Notes: generated from the letters alone by a model not told the origin. 58,600 bases of DNA from JBMDXB01 sp048594975 (GCA_048594975.1 JBMDXQ010000100.1:1-58600), one strand, 5' to 3'. Positions 35,001-42,778 are shown, numbered from the stretch's first letter. Numbers and translations: made by a program.

Positions 35001-35529
35001 GCTGCGGGATCAGCAGGCAGGCGCCGTTCACCGCCTGGTACTCACGCTGCCGGTTGACGTGCGGCAGCGACGCGTCGGCAAACGGGTAGATGTGTTGCGG
35101 TCCCTTCGAGGCGGTGAAGATGATGCCGGTGTGGTGGATCGTGTTGGTATACGGAAACAGCTGCTTGATCCCGACGACACCGACGGTTCGATCGGCTTCG
35201 ATGGTGGCGACCATCTCCTCGAGCCAGCCGGGCTGCACGAGGGTGTCGTTGTTCAGGAACAGCAGATGCGACCGTCGCGCCAACCGCGCGCCGAGGTTGT
35301 TGGCCTTCGCAAACCCGAGATTCTGCTCGCTGCGATGGTAGACAAGGTCAAGACCCTGAACGGCCCCGGCGCGGAAGTACTCCTCCGTGCCGTCGGAGGA
35401 ACCGTTGTCCACGACGATGACTTCGTAGGGCACGCGAGCGGTCGTGTGCCGGGCGATCCGGTCGAGGCACAGCCGCGTGAAGCCCAGACGGTTGAAGACT
35501 GCAATGACGATGGAGACGCCGTCAACCAT
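32092..35529 (-). CDS. Three-domain glycosyltransferase GT2-GT4-GT2 with C-terminal helical module
   Basis: A 1145-residue cytoplasmic enzyme. Domain 1 (about 4-260) is GT2 with VVDNGSSDG, FLNNDTLVQPGW and GGFDECYVNGFEDLGLCMEV. Domain 2 (about 285-645) is GT4-like with PHRAEGFGMK (528-537) followed by ILDAVACGLPVIAP. Domain 3 (about 675-930) is GT2 with VVDDRSTDG (D712, D713), YIGDD (D763, D764) and YGYEDTELALRL (E864, D865). A helical C-terminus contains ARTRGKADEWFAN and ends LRATDLAVQARLHRRPRW. All three catalytic sites look intact, so it could add three sugars of a repeat. Start ATG 35529 overlaps the wzt stop by eight bases. Domain 1 and the C-terminus match the protein at 54368; domain 3 matches the one at 56956. 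Confidence 0.9.
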   Translation of the reverse strand: MVDGVSIVIAVFNRLGFTRLCLDRIARHTTARVPYEVIVVDNGSSDGTEEYFRAGAVQGLDLVYHRSEQNLGFAKANNLGARLARRSHLLFLNNDTLVQPGWLEEMVATIEADRTVGVVGIKQLFPYTNTIHHTGIIFTASKGPQHIYPFADASLPHVNRQREYQAVNGACLLIPQQLFEACGGFDECYVNGFEDLGLCMEVRQRGFRVVCCTRAFIYHYGQISEGRTADDPHNERHFWSKWRQAVTIDEGDYFRADQEDRRRSEARAAVPSSNRLPDDALHFDADLSIASAFTWVMAELVLALERAGAAVRIRRGELTPTLDRATRRRLEPLMIEGAPVGGTQFKWSHYWQQYLGTVLAGRLNFEFFVINYRFSRPDAQPWDPWLQCIRQNHYQKLPVSSFCRDVLLQAGLPEADCHVVPHGYSPEIGDASRERSRPGPCRLLTVTNSHDLERYGTLLLLETFWRTFTAQDDVVLVVKDYGMGAPDSRLRDRLQDRSGRARVEYLTQFTPKQQLIDLYRSCDAFVSPHRAEGFGMKILDAVACGLPVIAPLFGGPVDFLAPDGCLPVDFATVPLGDCLDRRQLRITNMPVWCEPDVPSLARRLREVYDDPERAYAVGERARQSVIQDYTWHRAAERLLDAVGTVSDRLPPRLARTTATASAPESAASPYWLGTRVSVVIATRNRKAKLLNCLDALNRQSVLSSEFEVIVVDDRSTDGTAEALEDQRFDFALRYERQESEGAGQARNRALTLARGELVLYIGDDIVAHERLLEEHLLAHAQHAADTSAILGYVDWLPGLPRTRVMDYVCGKSSLQFAYEYIPTLPRLDYRFFYTSNISLKRRFLLDARAQGIEFDPCFRSYGYEDTELALRLERLGLEIHYAPGALAYHDHVMDLPDFAEREFKVGRSAVVLYRKHPALDPLIEVRWVESLVEGVEELMRRPALMDKVRALDTQGDALLTGLARSLEGILAVPDVARSGLTPATRSDKVMTALESLYAAIFDVARTRGKADEWFANVECAEQREAARRLAGCIRKLDFLAKHAVGVQTLPDAPATAGEIDGLRAGLHALERESQRPWARPAGPRPTGGLQGIVPRSVRQRLAMPLRATDLAVQARLHRRPRWLKTYLRVRNGLRRVVRGEPKPSV

Positions 35530-36811
35530 GGACCGCAATCTCGGCAGGAAGCCAGACCTTCGAGTGGATCAGTTTCCCTGCCGCGGGAGAAAGCACTTCG
35601 AAGACGAGGGCGTTGTCCACCCAGTCGAAATAGCCGGGTGCGGTGCGATGGTACGCCAGCCCCACGGTCACGCTGTACGTCCCGCGCGCCAGCGGAACCC
35701 GCTGTCGGAAGTCCACGACGAGCGTGCCGCCCGCGCAGCGTGCCGGCAAGGACACCCCTTCTTCCAGCGTGTTGGTCCCGACGAGATCCGTTCCGGTTCT
35801 GTCGCGAAAGAAGAAGCCGAGGATGTAGGACTCCACGTCGGCGAGAAACTCCACGTGGACGCGCAGCACGATCTCCTGGTCGAAAGCCGCCGCGGAGACG
35901 GCGCGCTCGCTGCCGTCGAGCAGCTCGACGTTCCGGATGCGCGCCTGCCCGCTGCCGTGGCGGAAGAGGCTGGTGCGGCTCTCGAATACCGGATCGGCCC
36001 GGAACAGCACGCGCGGCGCGGGGGCGGACGGCTGCTCCGGCAGGACGGGACTCGCCGGATCGGCGCGGCGGGACTCGAGCATGGCCACGTGGGCATGATA
36101 CTGGCTCGCCACCTGTTCCGCATCGCCGAGCGCCGCGACGCGCCCGCCGTCGAGGAACACCGCCTGCGAGCAGATCGACTTCACCGCATTGATGTCGTGG
36201 CTGACGAACAGGATCGTTTTGCCGCGCTGCTGGATCTCGCGGATCTTGCGGATGCACCGGTGCTGGAACATGACGTCGCCGACGGCGAGCGCCTCGTCGA
36301 TGAGCAGGATGTCAGGGTCGATGTGAATCGCCGCGGCGAACGCCAGGCGCACGAACATGCCGCTGGAGTACGTCTTCACCGGCTGATCGATGAATTCGCC
36401 GATCTCCGCGAACTGCTCGATCTCGGGAAGGCGGCGCGTCATGTCCTCGGGGCTGAAGCCCATGATGGCGCCGTTCATGACGACGTTGTCGCGGCCGCTG
36501 AAGTCGGGATTGAAACCGGCGCCCAGCTCGAGCAGCGACGCGACCCGCCCCTCGATCGCGACGGTCCCCGCCGTCGGCTGGAGGATGCCGGCAATCACCT
36601 GCAGCAGCGTGCTCTTGCCGGATCCATTCATCCCGATGACGCCGGTCGTCGTGCCCGCCGGGATTCGGAAGGTCACGTCGCGGAGAGCCCAGAACTCTTC
36701 GTGGTAGCGGCGCCGCCCTCGCCAGAGGGCCTCCATGAGCCGGTGCCGAGGATGCGAATAGATGCGGTATGCCTTCGAGATCCCCTCGAGTGCAATCTCA
36801 CCAGGCTGCAT
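35522..36811 (-). CDS. wzt: Glycan ABC transporter ATPase with C-terminal recognition domain (Wzt)
   Basis: A 429-residue ATPase of the O-antigen/teichoic acid exporter group. Walker A GMNGSGKST (60-68), signature YSSGM (148-152), Walker B ILLIDE (168-173) followed by ALAVGD, and the switch histidine in FVSHDINAV. Residues about 290-429 form a beta-sandwich of the Wzt C-terminal type (DQEIVLRVHVEFLADVESYI, VGTNTLEEGVSLPA, GTYSVTVGLAYHRTAPGYFD). In E. coli O9a this domain binds the modified non-reducing end of the polymer before export. The ATG at 36811 begins the recognisable domain. It is coupled to the three-domain glycosyltransferase, but its permease partner lies 17 kb away at 53416. Confidence 0.93.
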   Translation of the reverse strand: MQPGEIALEGISKAYRIYSHPRHRLMEALWRGRRRYHEEFWALRDVTFRIPAGTTTGVIGMNGSGKSTLLQVIAGILQPTAGTVAIEGRVASLLELGAGFNPDFSGRDNVVMNGAIMGFSPEDMTRRLPEIEQFAEIGEFIDQPVKTYSSGMFVRLAFAAAIHIDPDILLIDEALAVGDVMFQHRCIRKIREIQQRGKTILFVSHDINAVKSICSQAVFLDGGRVAALGDAEQVASQYHAHVAMLESRRADPASPVLPEQPSAPAPRVLFRADPVFESRTSLFRHGSGQARIRNVELLDGSERAVSAAAFDQEIVLRVHVEFLADVESYILGFFFRDRTGTDLVGTNTLEEGVSLPARCAGGTLVVDFRQRVPLARGTYSVTVGLAYHRTAPGYFDWVDNALVFEVLSPAAGKLIHSKVWLPAEIAVHG

Positions 36812-36926
36812 CAGCGCAGGGCAGGTCGCAGTTAGGCATCGTGAAAGCCCGAGTGTACCCGCTGGTCGAGGCGTCCGTCCAGAAGCACGGGCCAGCCGCG
36901 CAGCATCACGTGGCGTCGCCGCCCGT

Positions 36927-36955
36927 TTGACGAACCTGAGCCGTTTGTTTAGACT
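36927..36955 (+). promoter_or_regulatory. Sigma70-type promoter for the 153-residue secreted protein
   Basis: TTGACG (36927-36932), a 17-base spacer and TAGACT (36950-36955): the best promoter match I found. A start near 36962 leaves a leader of about 43 bases that contains AGGAGG (36995-37000) just before the ATG at 37005. Confidence 0.65.
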
Positions 36956-37004
36956 GCGGCGGCTTCCGGACAGCACGCCAAGGGGCTACCCAAGAGGAGG
37001 ACCC

Positions 37005-37466
37005 ATGCGCTACGCAACTATCGCACTATTGGCCGGATTCCTCGCGTTCGCCAACCCCGCGTGGCCGGTCACGGGCACCGGCCAGGTCACCGTCGCGACG
37101 AATAGCTCGGTCAACACGACCCTGGCCGCCAACACGATCTACGTCCTCGTGGGCTGGGTGCCCGTCGTGACCACGATCCTCAACCCGGTGGGGAACATCG
37201 CGGCGTACGTGAACGGCCAGGGGTTTCCGTTCGCGGCGATCACCGGCGCCTCGCAGGAGGTCAACACCTACGTTGGCCAGTTCACGGTCAACGCGCTCGG
37301 CGGCGCCGTGGAGCTGGTGCCCGCTTTCCAAGGGAACGCGGACTTCGTCCTGACCAACAACAGCGCGTCGACGCGCACGGTGATCATGGGGTGCACGGCC
37401 AACCAGGTAGCCGGCGCGTGCCTGTTCAACGTCAGGACCGTCCCGACCGCGGATCCCATTTTCTAG
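37005..37466 (+). CDS. Small secreted protein of unknown function
   Basis: A 153-residue protein with a clear signal peptide (MRYATIALLAGFLAFANPAWP). The mature part is rich in Asn, Thr, Val and Ala with an alternating beta pattern (GQVTVATNSSVNTTLAANTI, GQFTVNALGGAVELVPAFQG, ADFVLTNNSASTRTVIMG) and one nearby cysteine pair (C-TANQVAGA-C) that could form a disulfide. It matches no family I know. It has its own promoter, a near-perfect AGGAGG four bases from the ATG and a perfect hairpin terminator, so it is a free-standing and probably well-expressed unit inside the glycan locus. A surface or matrix protein is the most natural guess. Confidence 0.8.
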   Translation: MRYATIALLAGFLAFANPAWPVTGTGQVTVATNSSVNTTLAANTIYVLVGWVPVVTTILNPVGNIAAYVNGQGFPFAAITGASQEVNTYVGQFTVNALGGAVELVPAFQGNADFVLTNNSASTRTVIMGCTANQVAGACLFNVRTVPTADPIF

Positions 37467-37498
37467 ATCGGCTCTCCGGAGACGGGCAACGTTCGAGG

Positions 37499-37524
37499 GG
37501 GCGGCAGCCTGAAGGCTGCCGCCC
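37499..37524 (+). terminator. Hairpin terminator after the small secreted protein
   Basis: A perfect 11-bp stem, GGGCGGCAGCC (37499-37509) and GGCTGCCGCCC (37514-37524), around the loop TGAA. It lies 33 bases after the stop of the secreted-protein gene and 39 bases before the end of the convergent gene at 37563, so it may serve both strands. No T-run follows. Confidence 0.7.
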
Positions 37525-37562
37525 GGATGCGCCTCGATCGTCTCCGCCGCCCTGAGGTTCGT

Positions 37563-38309
37563 TCAGCGATCGGGCGGGCGCGAGATTGGTTTCCTGGCAA
37601 TGGGATCTCCGACCCGCGCGGGGAAATACAGCACCCAGTCGCCCGGCATCCGGTCGGGCACGAACACCGCGCGATTCGACGGCCGTGCCTGGTCCCCGCC
37701 TCGGACGATCCCGACCAGCGCGCCGCGCGAGTTGTAGACGGCTGCGCCGGCCGGACTCCTGACATCCAGCTCGAGCAGCACAGCCCCGTCACGTTCCGTC
37801 CTCACCGCCGAGATCTTTCCCGGCCGCAGCGGCGCCTCCGCCTGGCCCGTGGGCGGGGCGGTGTACAGCCGGTCCCCGGCCTGGGGCGGCGAGCTGCTGC
37901 GGGCGGGCGTGGCGATCGCGGGCGGCTTCCCGGTCAATTGCAGGAGGGCAATCTGTCCCGCCTTGCTCACCGCCAGCGCGGTTGCTGCACGCGTCGCCCC
38001 GACCGCCGGACCCGCCACGAGGTACTCCGTCCCCCCGACAACTACTTCCAGGGACGTCATCACGTATCCCGAGTCGGAAGAGATCACGCCGGCGCCCTTC
38101 CGCACGACGCGGCCGTCCGTGTTGCGCACCTCGATCTCGACGGCGTGCTCGTTGATGAACCTGGCGAACGAGGGTTCGGCGGGATTCAGGGAAACGTCAG
38201 CGGCGCGCTGGCCGGTCGGGACCTGCTCGGGCATGGGCGCGCCATCCGGAAGAACGGAGACGGCGAGAGGCTGCGCGAGCGCCAGGACCAGACTGCACAT
38301 TGCCATCAT
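37563..38309 (-). CDS. Secreted trypsin-fold protein lacking catalytic residues
   Basis: A 248-residue protein with signal peptide (MMAMCSLVLALAQPLAVSV). The framework of an S1C/Deg-type protease is recognisable: GAGVISSDSGYVMTSLEVV (72-90), AGQIALLQL (117-125) and SPAGAAVYNSRGALVGIVRG (185-204). The expected catalytic His of TxxHVV is Glu88, the Asp of DLALL is Gln119 and the Ser of GNSGGP is Ala187, so all three appear lost. No PDZ domain. It is probably a binding or scaffold protein rather than an enzyme. Either of two adjacent ATGs (38309, 38306) could be the start. The gap 38310-38393 contains nothing I can identify. Confidence 0.75.
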   Translation of the reverse strand: MMAMCSLVLALAQPLAVSVLPDGAPMPEQVPTGQRAADVSLNPAEPSFARFINEHAVEIEVRNTDGRVVRKGAGVISSDSGYVMTSLEVVVGGTEYLVAGPAVGATRAATALAVSKAGQIALLQLTGKPPAIATPARSSSPPQAGDRLYTAPPTGQAEAPLRPGKISAVRTERDGAVLLELDVRSPAGAAVYNSRGALVGIVRGGDQARPSNRAVFVPDRMPGDWVLYFPARVGDPIARKPISRPPDR

Positions 38310-38393
38310 CGTGATGCTACCGTCGCGCGAGCCGTACGCGGCGGCTTCACGCATCCGTGTTGCGGTCGACGACCACTCCGCAGGCGCCCGCCC

Positions 38394-39281
38394 CTACCGG
38401 GACTGCAGGACTGCGGCCCGATTATCCGTCTTCTCGGCTATCAGGTACATGATGTCGAACAGGTTGATGTAGAGCGACCAGTTCAGTAGTCCGGTCCGCT
38501 TCAGCGCGCTGAACACCTTCGGCCGCCGGTGCTTGATCGTCAGCACGATCCAGGCCATGGTCTCGACGCTCCGGTACATCCCGTCGTATCCCGCGTACCG
38601 AACCGTGAATCCGTGCCGCTCGAGCAGATGCGTGAGGGTCTGACGCGAGAAGTAGTGCAGATGCGTGGGCGGATGAATCTGCCGCCATTTGCTCCCACGC
38701 CAGCGCGCGACGACGCTGCCGATGTCCCCTGTCGTGATGGCAACGTGGCCGCCGGGCCGCAGCAGCTCGGCGGCTCTCTGCACGACGCGCTCCGGATGCG
38801 CAACGTGCTCGATCGTGTCCCACATACACACCACGTCAAACTGGCCGGTGATTGGCGCGGTGGCGAAGTCGCCGGCCACGACATCGAGCTGAAAGTGGTC
38901 CTTCGCGTAGCTCGTCGCCTCGGTCGAGATATCGATGCCGGCCACGGAGGCGAACTCGCGCCGGGCGACGTTGAGGAAGAAGCCGAAGGCGCAGCCCACC
39001 TCGAACAGCGCCTTCGACGTGCGGTCGCCAACGTATCTGGACAACACACGCAGCCGCCCGGCGAAATGGCGTTCAATCAGCCCTCGCTCGCCCAGGTAGT
39101 CGTAGTACTCGTCGCCGGTGAAATAGGCAAGCGAGTAGAGACGCTCCAGGTCCGTCCTGCTCAGGAGGAGGTTCGCGGTGACGAACCCGCAGGACGTGCA
39201 CTGCAACAGACCCGGCAGGCGCGCGTCGCCGTACACACCGCCGCACACCAGGCAGGAGCTACGGCTCACGGCTCCCCCCAC
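38394..39281 (-). CDS. Class I methyltransferase with N-terminal zinc ribbon
   Basis: A 295-residue protein. A small zinc ribbon CLVCGG...CTSCG at residues 10-31 precedes a methyltransferase domain: ALFEVGCAFGFFLNVARREF, VAGIDISTEATSYAKDHFQL, FDVVCMWDTIEHVAHPERVV and LRPGGHVAITTGDIGS. The C-terminus LHYFSRQTLTHLLERHGFTV is typical of the SAM methyltransferases found in polysaccharide and C-methyl-sugar pathways. The start is uncertain: GTG at 39281 (22-base overlap with the upstream glycosyltransferase) or the in-frame GTG at 39269. It is the last gene of the operon 38394-42760. Substrate unknown. Confidence 0.85.
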   Translation of the reverse strand: MGGAVSRSSCLVCGGVYGDARLPGLLQCTSCGFVTANLLLSRTDLERLYSLAYFTGDEYYDYLGERGLIERHFAGRLRVLSRYVGDRTSKALFEVGCAFGFFLNVARREFASVAGIDISTEATSYAKDHFQLDVVAGDFATAPITGQFDVVCMWDTIEHVAHPERVVQRAAELLRPGGHVAITTGDIGSVVARWRGSKWRQIHPPTHLHYFSRQTLTHLLERHGFTVRYAGYDGMYRSVETMAWIVLTIKHRRPKVFSALKRTGLLNWSLYINLFDIMYLIAEKTDNRAAVLQSR

Positions 39282-40209
39282 CTACAGTCTCATCGACGAT
39301 GTAGAGGGGACGGCCTTTCACCTCGTCGAAGATGCTGCCGAGATACTCGCCGAGGATGCCGAGGAACATCAGCTGCAGGCTGCCCATGAACAGCACGACG
39401 ACGATCAGCGACGTGTACCCGGGAGGGAAATCGCCGCGCCGCAGGAACATCCACACCAGCCACGCGGCATAGAGGGCGTCGAGCAGCGCGATTCCAAGGC
39501 CGACTATCGTCGCGATGTGCAGCGGCACCTTGGAGAACGATGTAATGCCGGTAATCGAGAACGACAGCAACGGGCGCAAGCGATACTTCGTGACCCCGGC
39601 GACGCGAGCGCCGCTGACGAATGGAACCTCGGCACGGCTGAACCCGACCCACTGGAACAGTCCGCGGAGGAACTGGTTCTGTTCCCGGATCGACGTCTGG
39701 AATACGCGGAGCACCTTTCGCGATATGAGCCGGAAGTCCGCCATGCCGTCCCGAATCTCGACCGGCGACAGGGCGTTCTGCAGCCAGTAGAACAGGCTGG
39801 AGGTCCACTGCTTGGTCGTCCGCTCGTGCGTTCCGTACTGGCGGACCGTCTGAACGACGTCAAAGCCGTGCTCGAACCGTTCCAGCAGCAGCGGGATGAC
39901 CGCGGGCGGATGCTGGAGGTCGGTGTCCATCATGATCGCCGCGTCGCCGCTCGCGTGATCGAGGCCCGCGATGATCGACATCTGGTGGCCGAACCGCCTG
40001 GACAGGTGCAGCACCGTCACGCCGGGTCGTGATGCGGCCACCTCTTTCAGCACCTCGAAGCTCCGATCGGTGGACCGGTCGAGCACGTAGATCAACCGGA
40101 ACCGGTAGCGATCCGCCAGGTCATCGAGGACCGCCACCAGTTCCCGGTGGAACAGGGCGATTCCAGCCTCCTCGTTGTAGACGGGGAGCACGAGGTCGAT
40201 CGTCTTCAC
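39259..40209 (-). CDS. GtrB/DPM1-type membrane glycosyltransferase (GT2)
   Basis: A 316-residue polyprenyl-phosphate sugar transferase. The GT2 domain shows IDLVLPVYNEEAGIALFHRE, YVLDRSTDRSFEVL, RRFGHQMSIIAGLDHASGDA, AIMMDTDLQHPP (DXD) and IRDGMADFRLISRKV. Two C-terminal transmembrane helices (about 232-256 and 268-292) follow. Such enzymes load a sugar onto undecaprenyl phosphate for use by a GT-C enzyme on the outer face of the membrane. The large membrane proteins at 42779 and 45405 are possible partners. The start is the GTG at 40209, overlapping the stop of the epimerase gene as GTGA. Confidence 0.92.
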   Translation of the reverse strand: MKTIDLVLPVYNEEAGIALFHRELVAVLDDLADRYRFRLIYVLDRSTDRSFEVLKEVAASRPGVTVLHLSRRFGHQMSIIAGLDHASGDAAIMMDTDLQHPPAVIPLLLERFEHGFDVVQTVRQYGTHERTTKQWTSSLFYWLQNALSPVEIRDGMADFRLISRKVLRVFQTSIREQNQFLRGLFQWVGFSRAEVPFVSGARVAGVTKYRLRPLLSFSITGITSFSKVPLHIATIVGLGIALLDALYAAWLVWMFLRRGDFPPGYTSLIVVVLFMGSLQLMFLGILGEYLGSIFDEVKGRPLYIVDETVGGGSREP

Positions 40210-41066
40210 GCCGTGCGTCCGCCCTGCCGGTCGGTGACGAGCCGGCGAAGGCCCTGCGTCAGCTCGATCGCGGGCTGCCAGCCGAGCTGCTCCCGCGCCG
40301 CCGAGATATCGGCGACGACGTCGAGGATCTCATTCTGGCGGCGCGGGCCGGTCTCCACGACCTCCTTGGCGATCCCGACGGCTTCGCCGACCCGGCGAAC
40401 GAGGTCGTCCACGCTGAGGGAAACACCGCTGCCCGCATTGAAGATGCCCGCGCACCGCGAGGCGATTACCCGGCCGACGAGGTCCAGCAGATCGTCGACG
40501 TGAAGGTAGTCGCGTCGGGGTCTCAGGTCGGTCACCTCGACCGATTGACACGAAGGATCGAGAAACTGCGCGAGGATCGAGGGAATGAGGAACCGCGCAG
40601 GCTGACCGGGGCCGTACAAGTTGAACGGACGAATGACGGTCGCGCGGACGTTCATGTGCCGTCTGTGAAAGTCGACGACCGACTCCGCCACGATCTTGCT
40701 GTGCGCGTACGGATTGCACGCCTCGAGCGGATGATCCTCGCGGATAGGCAACGCGCGCGGACGGCCATAGACGTACGAGCTCACGTGGATCAGCGCCGCT
40801 CCGGCGTTGCGGCACGCCTGCAACGCCTCGACGGTCGTCATGACGTTGTCCGCGTAGAAGGGGAGGGGGTTTTCCCAGCTCGCGGGCACGAAGGTACGAC
40901 CGGCGACGTTGATCACGTGGCTCAGCCGGTGAGTGCCTTGCGCGCCGGCGAGCGGCCCGTCGTGGCGGCGGTGCGCGAGCACGGTGTAGCCGGCGGAGGT
41001 GAGAAACGGGACCAGGCGACAGCCGACGAATCCATCGGCACCGATCACGAGGACGGCGTCAGACAT
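40206..41066 (-). CDS. NAD-dependent epimerase/reductase (extended SDR)
   Basis: A 286-residue sugar-nucleotide enzyme. The cofactor motif is VLVIGADGFVGCRLV at the N-terminus; the catalytic dyad is in NPYAHSK (YxxxK); RPFNLYGPGQPARFLIPSIL and RRDYLHVDDLLDLV are typical of the extended SDR family. The segment before the active site is HVSSYVYG, without the Glu found in 4,6-dehydratases, so a 4-reductase or epimerase is more likely. It overlaps the nucleotidyltransferase gene by eight bases. Together with that gene and the dehydratase at 41768 it forms a plausible three-step route to a deoxysugar nucleotide. The product cannot be named from sequence. Confidence 0.85.
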   Translation of the reverse strand: MSDAVLVIGADGFVGCRLVPFLTSAGYTVLAHRRHDGPLAGAQGTHRLSHVINVAGRTFVPASWENPLPFYADNVMTTVEALQACRNAGAALIHVSSYVYGRPRALPIREDHPLEACNPYAHSKIVAESVVDFHRRHMNVRATVIRPFNLYGPGQPARFLIPSILAQFLDPSCQSVEVTDLRPRRDYLHVDDLLDLVGRVIASRCAGIFNAGSGVSLSVDDLVRRVGEAVGIAKEVVETGPRRQNEILDVVADISAAREQLGWQPAIELTQGLRRLVTDRQGGRTA

Positions 41067-41775
41067 CTCGGAGAAGCTGCGGCTTGTAGCGTTCGAACTC
41101 GTCGAGGGCCTGCCGATAGTCGTCGGGCCGGCCGATGTCCAGCCAGTAGCCGTCATGCACCGCGACGTGCACCGGTTCGCTGCGCTGGAGCAGATCGTTC
41201 ATCAGATGGTCGAACCCGTACGGCCTGTCGGACGGTACCCTGTCCAGCAGCGACCGGTTCAGGACGTAGACTCCCATGCTGACCAGGTACTCCACGGACG
41301 GTTTCTCCTCGAAGCCGACGAGCCGGCCGGATGCACCCGCCTTGAGAACACCGTAGTCGATCGTGTGCCGCCGGCGCGCCGCGGAAATGGTAAAGCTCGC
41401 GCCTGCGTTCTCGTGTATCCGGGTCAACGCGGAAAAGTCCAGGTCGGTGAGCACGTCGCCGTTCATCAGGAGAAACTGCTCGGGCAAGTCCGGAACGAGC
41501 TTCAGCGGCCCGATCGTGCTCAACGCCCGCGGCTCGAGCGAATAGTCGATGGCGGCGCCCCACTGCGCGCCTTCGCCGAAGAAGGCGCGAATCAGGTTGG
41601 CCTGGTGGTTCACCGCCATCGTGATGCGATCGAAGCCGCAGCTGACGAGCTGCCGAACGATGATCTCGAGTATGGGGTAGTCCCCCACGGGCATGAGGGG
41701 CTTCGGCAGCACGATGGTGTAAGGTCGCAGCCGGGTCCCCCTGCCGCCGGCGAGCACGACGGCTCGCTTAGACAT
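41059..41775 (-). CDS. Sugar-1-phosphate nucleotidyltransferase
   Basis: A 238-residue NTP transferase. AVVLAGGRGTRLRPYTIVLP followed by KPLMPVGDYPILEIIVRQL is the catalytic signature; FLLMNGDVLTDLDFSAL is the metal-binding Asp region; YGVLKAGASGRLVGFEEKP and GYWLDIGRPDDYRQALDEF complete the fold. It lacks the C-terminal acyltransferase of GlmU and the longer C-terminus of RmlA. It resembles short guanylyl- or cytidylyltransferases of the HddC/RfbF/PtmE kind. Nucleotide and sugar specificity cannot be read from the sequence. It overlaps both neighbours by eight bases, a tightly coupled three-gene unit. Confidence 0.9.
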   Translation of the reverse strand: MSKRAVVLAGGRGTRLRPYTIVLPKPLMPVGDYPILEIIVRQLVSCGFDRITMAVNHQANLIRAFFGEGAQWGAAIDYSLEPRALSTIGPLKLVPDLPEQFLLMNGDVLTDLDFSALTRIHENAGASFTISAARRRHTIDYGVLKAGASGRLVGFEEKPSVEYLVSMGVYVLNRSLLDRVPSDRPYGFDHLMNDLLQRSEPVHVAVHDGYWLDIGRPDDYRQALDEFERYKPQLLRDV

Positions 41776-42760
41776 TGTAGAGATCGCTCTTGTAACGGGC
41801 CAGGTTGGCGGGATCGCGAAACCACTCGGCGGTGATCGCCAGGCCGCGCTCCAGCGGGACCCGGGGCACGAATCCGGTCGCCGCTGCCAGCTTCCGGTTG
41901 TCGCAACGCAGGCGCAGCACTTCGCTGCTCGAGGGACGGAGCCGCTGCTCGTCGTTGACCGCCACCGCCGCGACGCCCATCGTCCGGCCGATCAGCGCCA
42001 GGAGATCGCCGACCGAGATCTCCGTGTTCGACCCGATATTGAAGACTTCACCATCGCCTCCCGCCATGGAAGCGATGGCGAGGAAGCCGCGGCAGGTGTC
42101 ATCGACGAAGGTGAAGTCACGGGTCGTCGAGAGATTGCCAAGCCGCACCTGAGGCTCGCCCGCGGCGAGCTGCGTCATGATCGTCGGAATCAGCGCCCGG
42201 GCCGACTGGCGGGGGCCGTAGGTGTTGAACGGGCGCGCCACCACGACCGGCAAACCGAAGGAGTGAAAGAAGCTCTGCGCAATCGCGTCCGCACCGATCT
42301 TCGTCGCGCTGTACGGCGACTGCGGTGAGAACGGATGCCCCTCATCGATTGGCACGTAACGGGCGCTGCCGTACACCTCGCTCGTCGACGTGTGCACGAA
42401 GCGGCGAACACCGGCCGACCGTGCTGCCTGACACAGGTTCAGAGTCCCTCGCACGTTGGTGTCGACGTAGCTGTCGGGTGCTCGATAGGAATAGGGGATC
42501 GGGATAAGCGCCGCGAGGTGAAACACCACGTCGACGCCCGCGACCAGTGCGTGGCAGCAATGCGGATCCCGGATGTCGCCGGTGACGACCTCCACATCAC
42601 CGAGGCAGGACACGTGCTCGAGCCATCCCCAGAAGTTGAAGGAGTTGTACTGAGCCAACGCGCGCACGTGCGCGCTCTCGTGCACCAGCTGCTCGACCAG
42701 ATGAGAGCCGATGAACCCGTCACCGCCAGTCACCAGGACGTTCGTTCCGCGTAGGTTCAT
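41768..42760 (-). CDS. Nucleotide-sugar 4,6-dehydratase, LegB-like
   Basis: A 330-residue extended SDR. NVLVTGGDGFIGSHLVEQLV is the NAD site; HTSTSEVYGSARYVPIDEGH carries the Ser-Glu pair of 4,6-dehydratases; SPYSATK holds the catalytic Tyr and Lys. The stretch ALAQYNSFNFWGWLEHV is close to the YNSFNSWGWLD signature I associate with LegB-type GDP-GlcNAc 4,6-dehydratases and relatives. Substrate therefore may be an N-acetylhexosamine nucleotide, but no leg/pse synthase is present. The ATG at 42760 is 13 bases after GAAGGAG; a TTG at 42769 is only four bases after it, so the start is open. Confidence 0.85.
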   Translation of the reverse strand: MNLRGTNVLVTGGDGFIGSHLVEQLVHESAHVRALAQYNSFNFWGWLEHVSCLGDVEVVTGDIRDPHCCHALVAGVDVVFHLAALIPIPYSYRAPDSYVDTNVRGTLNLCQAARSAGVRRFVHTSTSEVYGSARYVPIDEGHPFSPQSPYSATKIGADAIAQSFFHSFGLPVVVARPFNTYGPRQSARALIPTIMTQLAAGEPQVRLGNLSTTRDFTFVDDTCRGFLAIASMAGGDGEVFNIGSNTEISVGDLLALIGRTMGVAAVAVNDEQRLRPSSSEVLRLRCDNRKLAAATGFVPRVPLERGLAITAEWFRDPANLARYKSDLYNV

Positions 42761-42778
42761 GGACGGCAACAGGCTCCT

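Noticed and set aside
38394..42760. A legionaminic or pseudaminic acid pathway
   Set aside because: Only a LegB-like dehydratase and a nucleotidyltransferase are present; aminotransferase, acetyltransferase, synthase and CMP-transferase are missing.
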